Assembly: GCA_018398815.1 (NCBI GenBank)
Contig: CM031616.1
Coordinates: forward strand, 73,150,116-73,214,115
Length of the DNA stretch: 64,000 nt
Direction: 5' to 3'
From: Conus ventricosus
Lineage: Eukaryota; Mollusca; Gastropoda; Neogastropoda; Conidae
Below are positions 38,201 to 50,200 of the stretch, in pieces. The notes beneath the pieces were generated by a model. The model ran no database searches and was not told the DNA's origin. It saw nothing but the letters and a program-made list of their open reading frames with translations. A program made the translations under genes and the position numbers. The stretch's first letter is position 1; every line of letters starts with the position of its first letter.

Positions 38201-41200
38201 TCTCGGCGCGGACCAGGGGAGAGCACCCAGCTCCTTGCAGCGGCGGAAGGCAGCGTACAGCTCTGAGTCGTCCAGCATGAAGTAGTCTTTGTAGTTCATG
38301 AACATCTTGAAGGCGTTCACCCCTGAGGACACACAGCATGACGGTGAGGACACTGCAGTGGAACCTGATTACCACCTCCAGTCGTACATGACCTCTCAGG
38401 TCTTCTTCAGTCAAGATAAAAAATGCTCAGGACATCGAAAAAGAAGGACAAGCAATCACTTTTCTTGTCAAATTCGGTGCAGGATGTGCGTTGATTCCAT
38501 CTTGCGCCAAACCTGACAAGACAAGTGACTGCTCGTCATTCATTTTCACTGTCCTGAGTGTTGTCTACCTTGCCTGAAGATGACCTAAGTGTTCGAAACG
38601 GGTCATCTTTTGTCCTAAGATTCGTTTGTCGGTGTTGTTAGGCGGAGTTATTTCAAACACTTTTTAAGATTTGTTTACATGGCCGCCTGCAGCCCCTCAC
38701 TTTGCAAATATCCACAATCTAGTTTACACACCAGCTGCTACCAGAGTAGAGTCAACTAAACAGCTGCTGGCTGGCATCAATACTTCATTTCCCTTGTCAT
38801 TCAGTCAAATACAATCACAGTTTTTCCACTCATTCCCTTGACAGTTCTTGAAGGCTGCACGCTACATGTATTTAATACATGTATACATGTTATTCATACC
38901 AACGGCCAACCTGCACTCCTCTCTGAAAAGGGAACTAACTAGTGGGCAAGATGCTATGCACACCTTCACATCTGAACCTCAGATGACAAACTCATTCAAA
39001 GGACTTTTTAGGAAATGGAGTTGGAACTAATGGGAACTCCAGGGGAAAAATACCTTGTACCGAAACAGCTCAGCAGAGATTTGAACCTGCTAACCTGGAT
39101 GACCAGGATGATGAGACTTGGCTTAAGGCTGTGTCCGACCAATTGACATAGGCTAGAACACCAAGGCTACATCAAAATGTTGTTATGCTCTGCATAGTTA
39201 TGCGGGGATTGTCTTCAGTCGTGACAAGCTCCTAGCATAACATTATCAGTCATCAAATCCCTCAAAGTCAGAGTGTGGCTGCCCATATGGCGAGATTATC
39301 AAAAACGGTCACACATGTAACGTTTCATCCCTAGCTGATGCATTTGTACCATAGTGTTCAAGTGCTTTGGCTGTTCGGATGATCCCTGGAGTCTTTTAGC
39401 CAGGGTACGACAACAACAACAACAACATGAGATGGTGCATTACCAGGGATGCAGATGGGGTACGTGAAAATGGAAAGAACAGGGGAGAAGGGGGGCGACT
39501 CCGCAACAAACAGTAGGTACTTTTCTCCGACACACAAGGACAATGGAGAAGGGAACTGGGGGGAGGAGAGAGGAGAGGGGGGGGGGGGGGGAGGGAAGAC
39601 AAGGGGGAATGTGGGGGGAGGAATCGGGAGGACGGGGACAAGACAATAGGCTGGGTACCTGTCTCCTACATGCAGGGACAGAGGAAGCCGGAACTGGGGG
39701 AAGACATGGGGGGAATGTGGAAGGAGGAACCGGGGGGGACGGGGACAGGAGAGTCGACCCGTGTGTCAGCCAGGGTACCTTTCTCCTGCGTGAGGATCTC
39801 CATCTCCTTGTACACCTGGTCGCTCCACAGGTGATGGCCACCTGCAGGCCAAAGTCGCAGCACGCCTTGTTCTCCGCCTCACTGCGCCAGTTCTCATAGG
39901 CGTCCAGCAGCGACACGCCCCTCTGCTCGCACACCACGTTGACTGCACACACACACATTCTTTTTCCTTCTTCTTCTTCCAACTAGAAATGTGTGCGTTT
40001 TGGAGAAAACAAAAACAGGTAATGCCCGAACACAATCAACTTTTCTTTCTCGAAAATTACAACAAAACAAAAACCAACAACAAAGATAAAAAAGAGCAAC
40101 AATAGCATTACTGGGCCACAAAAGAAGGAACAAAATTACAAAACAAACACGTTTCAACCTATTGGGTCCTCTTCAGGCCAGACACACATGTCATTTGAAT
40201 GGTATTTGTCCTGCCTGAGTAAGATCCCAACAGTTTGAAAGGCATTCTACTTGTTTTGTAGTTTGTTATTTTTGATCCCGACATGTTGAAGCGCATTCAT
40301 ATGTTTGTTATTTTTTATCCGACAGGTTGAAGTGCATTGTGCTTGTTTCAATTTCTGTCTGTCATTCCATCTGGCAGCCCAGTCCTTCTGTCTTTGCTTG
40401 TTTCAATTTCTGTCTGTCATTCCATCTGGCAGCCCTGTCCTTCTGTGTTTGTTTCAATTTCTGTCTGTCATTCCATCTGGCAGCCCTGTCCTTCTGTGTT
40501 TGTTTCAATTTCTGTCTGTCATTCCATCTGGCAGCCAGTCCTTCTGTGTTTGCTTGTTTCAATGTCTGTCTGCAGCTGTCCCACTCTGAAATCACTGGGC
40601 AAAAAGTCAACCCACCAGGCTCCCTGCCGTGCCCTCCTAAAAAGGACTTCACACCCTGGACACAACCACCTTTATCTGCCCCTCCTAAAAAGGACTTCAC
40701 ACCCTGGACACAACCTCCTTTATCTGCCCCTCCTAAAAAGGACTTCACACCCTGGACACAACCTCCTTTATCTGCCCCTCCTAAAAAGGACTTCACACCC
40801 TGGACACAACCTCCTTTATCTGCCCTCCTAAAATAGGACTTCACACCCTGGACACAACCACCTTTATCTGCCCTCCTAAAATAGGACTTCACACCCTGGA
40901 CACAACCACCTTTAGGACTTCACACCCTGGACACAAACACCTTTAGGACTTCACACCCTGGACACAACCTCCTTTATCTTTTTTGTTTGTTTTAAACACA
41001 CATCTTTTTAATTTTCAAAAAGAACAAAAAATCAAATGTGACAGTCTTGTTGACAGTATGGATGACACATGAAGGAGGTCAGGATACTATACAACTGACT
41101 TGGACATACACACGTACACGGCTGGCACAACCACGCATAGAAATACACCTACGTCTTCCTCCACGAGGGTGCACATGTGACGCTTACAATTTCATGCACA

Positions 41201-44200
41201 CACATAGATACATACAACCACACATGAGCACACACACACACACAAACACATACTCACGCATTCACACACACACACACACAGACACACCATTCCTTTAGGC
41301 CGAGTACTAGGGTCACTTTGCTCGTCTAGTGTCACTGCCTCTCTCCACCTCACCTTACACGGCTTCCTCTTCAATCTCCACACCCCCACAACACACACAG
41401 ACAAGTACGCAAAGAGATATAAGCATGCACATGCACACTCAGAGCACACACACTCACTCCTTCTATCCCAGACATACACCACAGACAGGCGGGCAGATGG
41501 TAGGACGAATAGACAGACAGGCAGACGGACGGGCAGATAGATGACAGATGGACGGACAGACAGATGGAAGGACGGACAAGGAGACAGACAGGCAGACGGA
41601 CAGACAGGCAGATGGACGGACAGACAGACAGACAAGCAGATGGACAGACAGACAGGCAGACGGACGGACAGACAGACTGCTGCAGAGAGCCACTGACTGA
41701 TCATGGTGGTGCCCCCAGCCAGGGCGGACTTGGTGCCGCTGTAGAAGTCGTCGGCTGACGTTGTGCCCCTGAAGGGAAACTGCATGTGGGTCATGGTGTC
41801 GATGCCCCTGTAACACCCAGGTCACATTATCATATATATTTGGTTTAAACAGTATTTTATTTCAACATTGTCACAAATGTTACAAGAGTAAATGAGATAA
41901 GGCAACAAGAAATACTTATATCAAGCCCTATCTTAAGAGTGAATGTACACAATGAACTTGCGACGGACGTCTGAACAGCAAAGCATTTTGGTTATAGCAA
42001 TGTAAAGTTTCAAACAGGAAAAAACAAAACAAAAAACAAAACCAGGAATAAATAAACCATCAAACAGAACTGATAACAGGGGTAAGATAAGATAATGTTG
42101 CTTATAGCCCAGCCAACCAACAGCATCAACAGTCCTCATGAACTGGTCATCCACAACTTTTTCATGAACTCACCATAGGCACTGGGTAGGAAGGAAATGG
42201 AAACCCAGATCACCACGGCAGCAAGGCAAGAATGGGCATTATTTGTTGGTGTGGAGAAGTGAAGAAAAGTTATTTACGATTTTTTTCAGCCATTATTACA
42301 AGAGAAATCACTCTTAAACAAACGAATGACGTCAAACGCTTTTTAAATCATAAAGATCAGATTGTAGATCCAAAATAGTATATGTTTCCATGGAAGATAG
42401 GTAAATATAAGTTATATCGAAAACAAGCAAACATTTTAAAGCTGTTTTAGTTCAAACATAAATCATAAATCAATAAGGGAAAATATCAACGAAGAAGAGA
42501 AATCAATTATTTGGGAATATAAATTTTGATACAGTTGCTAAGGGTTGTTGCTACGATGATTTACTTGTTTACATTTCGTTTTAGGAACGAAGACAAGCAA
42601 ATCATCGGAACTTGATTAAGTTTCATTTAACAGTTGTTGGTTAGGATTTGATTTTTTATATTGAATTTTCGATAGTTTGGTTATATTTATTATTTTTGCT
42701 TCGATGTCATGTTGGTAGGATGATGCGTAGAGTTGGTCGTTAGATTTGTTTCGATGTTATGTTTTAGGGTGATGTGGTAGTGTTGGTCGCCCGATCAATT
42801 GACGACGAGCATGTTTAAAAGGAGAGTGTTTTTGTGTGTTCAGGGTTGTGTTCTTGCGCAGTTGTTCTTGCGCAGTTGTTCTTGCGTTGTTTTGTGACGG
42901 GTCTCGCCGACAGATGCTTGCTGACCATCCTTGCTGACATAAAAGAGAAGGAAGCACGATTTGGTCTGGTCTAAAGGGATTGTTTGCCTGGCTGTTTCTG
43001 GCGCGGGTTGCTTGCTGTCTCTGCTAATCTATTGATCCACAAACACCAGCAGATTTAGTCTGCATGATTAATCTGTGCAAAGTGGCGGCACGAAGATGAG
43101 ATTGAGCATCCAACATATATAAGATTGAAGTTGAAAATCCTTTGGGTTTTCGATCGAGCTCTTGCCTTTGCCCTAAGCCCACTTTCCCACAGATTTTTGG
43201 TTTGTCAGAAGTGGGATTGTGGATCATAATATAGAAGTAAGCCTTTTATTGACAGCAGACAGACTCGTAAGCCGGTGCGGTCCAGACCAGCTTTTTCAGA
43301 TTGGGATTAGGACATATTGAAGAGATGTGGACCATTGGCGAACCAAGATCAACAAAACTGATGCTGGCGACGGTTCAGCAACACAGAAACCCCTGCAGAC
43401 TCTACAAGCTGCGAAAATTTTTCGGGCGATGGCGACGTGGAGGGACTTCGCCCAAGGGTTTGCGCCTCACCCTGCAACTTCGGGGCCATCCCAGACGTTA
43501 GCGGCAAGTGGCTTCTTAACTCACTTGACGGACGAGCCAAGCAAGAGATCTGACACGGGAAGCAGGCGAGATCAACTCAGCTGAGAAAATAATCAAGTTT
43601 CTTGAACAAGAATGGGGGGAACAAAAGATCACTCAACACTGACGGGCCCTTCTTCAGGCGACGTTGGTAGGGGCGAGTCTATAGGCGAATACGCATAACA
43701 CTCCGCATGCTATGGGTCAAGACCCTACGAGGCGAATCCTGACGCGCTCTCGAGCCAACATTACTTCGGGACGCCTTCGTCAACGGCCTGCCCCCGGGGC
43801 ATCATTGAAGAGGGACATGAAAGCGGTTTACAAGGGAACACCCCGGGCTACCTTATAGAAGCAACAAAGGAAGCACAACGATGGATGGGGAAGACTCCAT
43901 CGCCGATAATGCCATCGAACAGACAATCATGGGCCCGACATGCTGCAGCGGCTGGAGGAGAAGTTCGGCGCTGACTTGAAGACGGAACCCCTCAAGCAAC
44001 ACCTCACGGCAGCATAGAAGAGCAGCACGTCAATGCCCTAGAAGTCGGCAGCAACCAGCGATGCCCCCTCCCAGAATACTTTCCCCATCACCCTTCCTTC
44101 ACCCACAGCCAGTTTCCCCAGTCTACACGGACGTGCTGGTGGTGCCAGCGCAAGGGAAAACGTCCAAGCAAATCCCGAGCAAGACAACGTATCTTCAAAG

Positions 44201-47200
44201 GCAGCAAAGACAAATCAACAGGGCTACAGGATGCGGGGAAACGAGAAAACCCCGCTGTTATGGAAAACCGGGGCGGGGGGGGGAGGAAAAAAGAAGCAGT
44301 CAAAACAAATAGTAGAAAGTCAATTTTCGCAGCAAAGGTGGCATCAAAGGAAGAAACGAAGACAAACCTGCCGGAAGATGTCCGACGATTTGAAATCAAG
44401 ATTAACGGCAGGAGACACAGGCTCTCGTGGACAGGGCAGCGAAGTAAGGGACTGTCACAGAAGCTTGGGCTGCAAGAAATCTCAAGAATCTTCGACAAGA
44501 AGATGGCCTCGCCCAAAATACGGAGCAGTGATGGGGCAGGGGGTCCCCTACTCCCCATCTACTTGGTCGACATACAAGTCTTCAATACACTCTGCCCCAA
44601 ACACCCGGTTCTTCGTAGTCAAAACGCCTACGGAGCCATTTATGAGGGAGAGAAGGAACGAGCCCCAGTACTGCTGGGGTTTGAACGTTTTGGGAACCCT
44701 GCCTGAACAATGCTTCAAACCTTCCTCCAACCTTCAACTCTTAGCGCAAGAAATCAAGAAGAAGAAAGATGTTTACCAAGGGCATCGCTCGTACGATCTC
44801 CCGTCAACACATCCTGCCTTCTCTATTGCGACAATCAAAGTCTCAAGCCGAAGACTGACTTCATATCCCTGATGGCTTCAACGTCGACGAAACCCACTTC
44901 CCCAAGGCCTGCTACTAGTCCCCATTTGCTCAAAAACCCCTTGGCGTCACGCTATGTCAGGATGGCAAACCGGGACACATGGGGACAAACTCCTGCCTGC
45001 CAGAAACTCAGTAGCTGTCTTAGAAGCTGTCAACACGCATGAAAAAGGGCCTTTGATCCAGCTCAACGTCAACGAATCATCGTATCAGAAGTTACTGCGG
45101 AAGAAGAAGAAAAGAGAGAAGACAGAGGCAAGCAGCAAAAAAAAGTCCAACATCCTTCCCCCAGACTTCGATGGCCTGACAGACAGAAAAGAAGCTACCG
45201 AACCTCCTTGAAAGTCTCTGACGCCTTCATGCCGACTCTACAGACCTGGGCTACACTGATGCAGTGACACATCGGCTGAAGACTAAAATGAAAAACCCGT
45301 GGCTCAACCATATCGTAGAATTCCTCCCCTCAATTTTTAAGAAGTTCAGAGTCACCCGAAAGAACTACTGAAGAAGGGCATCATCACTGAGAGTTACCCG
45401 CCCCCACGCCGCACCGATTGTCATCGTCGGAAGAAAAAGACGGGTCCATCCGACTTTGCGTTCGACTACCGCAAGTTGAACTCCAAAACCATTCAGAGAT
45501 GCCTTCCCTCTGCCCAGAATCCAAGGTCTTTCGACGTCTGGTCGGGTCACAGTACTTTTCACCCTTGACCTTGGCTCCGGCTTCCACCCGATAGCCATGC
45601 ACCCTGGCGATCAACATAAGACGGCTTTCACCACTCCAGTGGGCTCTTTGAATATACCAGAATGCCAATGGGCCTCTGCACAGCACCAGCCACGTTCCAG
45701 CGACTGATGCAGTCTACGATGTCCGAAATTCTGTTCCAGTTCCCCTTGGTCTACTCGACGACCTCCCGATCTTTTCAAAGAACTTTGAAGAACACCTGGA
45801 AAAACTTGGAACGCCTGTTCCGAAGAATCAGAGAAAAAGGGACTCAGTTGAGGGCAGACAAATGTCAATTCCTGCGACGCCAAGTCATCTACTGGGGCAC
45901 ACATCTCTGCTGAAGGGGTATCCTGCGAAGACTCCAAGGTACGGGTTGTCAAGGAATGGCCAGTCCCCACTACAACCCCTGAGCTCCGCAGTTTCCTGGG
46001 TTTCGCCAGCTTTCTACGGCGGTTTATCAGAAATTTTGCCAAGATAGCCCGGGCCCTCCACGACTTGGTCTCCAGCGACAAAAGCAAGAAAAAAAAACGC
46101 CGACATCACCACACGCTGGGCCCAAAAACCATGAGGAAGCTTTCAGAAAAATGAAGACCCCCATGACTTTAGCACCTTTTCCTGGGCTACGCAGATTTCA
46201 CCAAGCCTTTCATCCTGGGGCCGACGCCCGCCCCGACGGATGGGCGCCCTTCTCTCTCAAGAACAAGATGGGCGACGCCAGGTCCTGGCCTATGCGAGCA
46301 GAAGGCTAAGTCCAACAGAAAAGAATCGGCAATTACTCTAGCATGAAGCTAGAATTCCTCGCCCCTGAAGTGGGCTGTCACCGAAAATTCAGAGACTACC
46401 TCCTGGGATCCAAGTTGTCGTCTACTGAACAATCCCTTGCCCACTTTAAGACAGCTTCCTGGGCGCCTTAGAGCAACGCTGGGCTTCTCAGTTAGCACGT
46501 TCGACTTCGAAATCAGTACCGGCTTGGCAAGACAAATCTGCCCACGCCCTTTCCAGACTGCCCCCACCACGGAAGATGAAGCCCGCTGCTACTCCTGTCC
46601 CACCCCAGATTGCTGCCATCAAAGAAAACTGCAGAAATCACGCTTATATGGAACAACCCCCCTGATGCTGAAGAAGACGCTGGCTGAAGTACGAGCAGAG
46701 CAACACGAGATCCAGTCATCGCCCCAGTCCCGGCAGTATGGCCCGGAAAAAACCCCCACAAGAGGAAACCGAGATCTTCAAACCTTGCCCGCGCGCTCAC
46801 GACTCTTCTTGGAAGCGGGTTTCCCCTACAGGAAGGTGAAGATCTGCAACATGGGCCCTGCCGACAACTGGTCCTGCCCAGCACGATGAAAGAAGAAGTC
46901 CTGACTCCCTTCACGACGACATGGGCCACCAGGGAATCAACCGCATATGGGGGCTCCTGCGCACACGAGCGTATGGCCCGGGGTGCACGGGGAGTGGGGA
47001 CGTCACATCTCCAATGCCAGAGATGCACCCCGGGGCAACATCCCAAGACTTTCACCACGTCGGACACCTTCAAGCATCGCGACCGTTTGAAGTCTTGGCC
47101 CTAGATTTCACCAAGTTAGAAGCTGGGCCCGCGACGGTAGAGAAACGTTCCTGATAATGGGCAGACGTCTTCTCCAAGTTTACACAAGCGGTACCCACCA

Positions 47201-50200
47201 CCAACCAAGAAGCCTCCACTGTGGCCAAAACTCTGATCAAAGAATGGTTCCTGAAGTAACGGGTTCCAGAACGTATCCACAGCGACCAAGGGCGAAATTC
47301 GAGTCCAACTGATCGCCGAGCTCTGCACGATGTACAACATTAAGAAGACCCACACGACCCCCTACCATCCCCAGGGCAACGGGCAATGCGAGAGGTTCAA
47401 CCGCTCCATGTTCAAGCTCCTCGTTCCCTCACCCATGAAGAGAAAAGGAATTGGCCTGTCCCACCTGCCGGAACTGGTCCAGCCTACAATAACACGCCTC
47501 AACGCGACCACGGGTTTCGCACCACATTTCCTACTATTCGGGCAACACCCAAGACTCCCAGTCGATGACATCTTGGGCAACGACAACCAGCCAGTTGAAC
47601 TCGACACCTGGTCAATCTTCACCAGCTCGCCTGAGAGACGCCTACAGCAAGGCACACCAACAGTCCCAAAAATCGCCGCCAGGAGAGACGAAGCCAGGCG
47701 GAAGACGTCTCCCTCCATCCTGTCTGAAGGGACCTGGTCTACCTTCGCAACCGGGAGGAGGGAAGTTGCAAGATGCCTGAAGCCTCAACTATTCCAGGTC
47801 GTCACGCGGCCCTATAACAACGACGCCTACGTGTACGACCATTGCTGAGGAATCGACCGCACGGTCAACAGGAAGGACATGCTGCCAGCCGCGAACCCAG
47901 AGAAGACTCGGAAGGCGAGGACGAAGACCCAATACCACCTCCCACACGGGAAGAAGACTCCAACAGCGAATCCGAGGAAGACTTCGTAATGAATGAACAT
48001 TCCCCAGACTCCTGAACGAAGAAACCAGTTCCGCTGCCTACACCGTTCCGCTTCCTAGAAGATCCCTAAGACTTGCCAGCAAACCAAGAAAAGTTTATTC
48101 TGAGAATCCAGTAATTTTGTTTAAAAATAGTGGTTAGGAATAGAAAGTTAGGCATTCTCCAGAGAAGAGACGTTTGGAGAAAGAAAAGTAGCAAGATTAG
48201 AATTAGAAAAGTTAGGCATTCTCTTTCATAAGCAGAAAAGAGACATTTGGAGAAAGAAAAAGGAAAAGTCAGCAAGAACAACAACCTCAGCAAGAACAAC
48301 TTTACTATATTTTTGAAAAGTTATCTTTGCTAAAAGTTTAATTTTTATTTTCTTTTGACAATGTATTTTATAACAGATCTTCCATGGAAATATACAAAGA
48401 TATTTTCATCTCTCGTGTGTAGTTTGGCTACAGAATGGCTGAGAAAGAAAAGAGTTCCTTCTCCCTGTTCCCGTTTTGATTCTCAGTGCCTTATTTATAA
48501 AATAACGCACTGAGAATCAAATCACCCCAAAATGATCATAAGTCGTAAAGCTCCTTTTGTTAAACTATAATTCCTTCTACCCCTTGATTCAAACTTGCCT
48601 TATTCATGAAATAACGCAGTTTGAATCAATGCCTTCAATTATAATTTCATAACAAACCCCATTCCCCTGATTCAAACTCGCCTTATTACAGGTTCCCACA
48701 GATATCAGAAAAAAAAGTTCAAGGGTTTTCAAGGAATTTCCAGGGTTAGCAGCTTCATTCAAGGGTAGTAATTAACAACTTTCTTGCAAAGTTATGTTTA
48801 TTAAACTCTATGAGCAGCCTGTTACTATCAATCATTACTTAACATCATTTCTTACCTCGTATTCATGCTAGCACAACTGGTCAGTCGTTTCACTGCAGGC
48901 AAACTTGTCAGCAACAGAACACGATGGAAACATTTTTTTGAATATCTCCCCAACACCAGTGAAACTGTGATAAGAGTAATGCTCTCCATGGCAAACAAAG
49001 TCCAATACACCTCAGCAGTTAGGACATCGTTCTTGGTGCACGATTCGATCGTTTTCTGTTTAGAAAAGCTGCTTGAAGACCCTGCAGCTGCTGATGTGAA
49101 GGTGCATCTTGAGACCCCCCTGTCACTGCAGTAAAACTTGAAGTTGAAGGCAGTTGACTGCCAGTCTCCTGCCTTGCACCCGGTGGTTCAGATCTTGGTG
49201 AGGAGTTTCGGTTTCCAAGAGTGAATCCATGCATGGTCAGCTGTGTGGCACCACCGCATTTCTCTTATTCTCATGTTCATGTTCCACCAACCGTTTGTGT
49301 TTCACTCCATCAGCATGACTCTTCACAGCACTGATGCCCATACCCGAGATACTAAAACTCTTCTTGCACAATGTGCACCTTGCTAGTGTTTCGTTTTCTC
49401 CACGAGCTAACCAACCTTTGAAAGCAATCTTTTTTCTGCCCACATATCATTGAAAACGCAGTCCTCCTTCCCCATCTGCAGGCTCAGTAGCACTATTTGC
49501 GCAAAACATCGACCGTCGACACAACCCCGATGGTAACCAAAGGGAAAGAACTCTGTTGGCTTCTACACTTACGTCTATAGTAAGTCAAACACTAGTCACT
49601 GACGAGTTACTTCCCTTCTGCTTCAGCTAGGCTGTTGTCGGTTGCTACGGGATCGGCGATCACGAAGCCACATGGAGTGACAGAGATTGTGATTTATTTC
49701 GTATAAAAAACATTTTCTTGAGTGACAGTCACTTCCTTGCTTTGAGAGGACAGATTGTGACCGATTTTGAAATTTCAAGGACTTTTCCAGGGGGTTAGGC
49801 CTTCAGCTTATTTTTAAGTACTTTTCCAGGCCTTGAAATGGTCATGTCAAATCTCAAGCACTTTTCAAGAAAATAAGGGGGCGTACGAACCCTGTATTTA
49901 TAAAATAACGCAGTTTGAATCAGTGCCTTCATTTTATTCTTTCATTTCGGTTTGCCTTGTTTAAACAACAACGCAAGCTGAATGAAAAGAACGTGTCACG
50001 TGAATAATCGGGATTTTCCCCTTCTATTAATAGTTGATTATCATATTACCTATTAAAGATAGCGATATGAATCAAATTGTCCTAATCTCTTTAAAAAGAA
50101 TAAGAAGTATCAAATATACTCTATTCTTTTCATTCAAGGAGGACCTTGAATAATCGAGAGAAGGGGGAGGGAGAAAAGTTTGAATATTATTAAATTTTAC

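Larger units (their letters stand above)
48470..50000. repeat. cluster of four hairpins near the 3' end of Gypsy 1
   Basis: Inverted pairs: GATTCTCAGTG...CACTGAGAATC (about 48479-48519); GATTCAAACTTGC...GCAGTTTGAATC (about 48587-48628); GATTCAAACTCGC (48669)...GCAGTTTGAATC (49911), split by the hAT; and a weaker CATTTCGGTTTGC...GCAAGCTGAATG (about 49945-49984). Each loop contains CTTATTTATAAAATAAC-like sequence. Confidence 0.8.

Noticed and set aside
40327..40892. Frames of 160-176 codons over two arrays near 40.5 kb
   Set aside because: Open in several frames on both strands because of 47- and 50-bp repeats.
48865..49134. 89-codon plus-strand frame inside the hAT element
   Set aside because: No domain; antisense to the BED-finger fragment and partly overlapping its degraded continuation.
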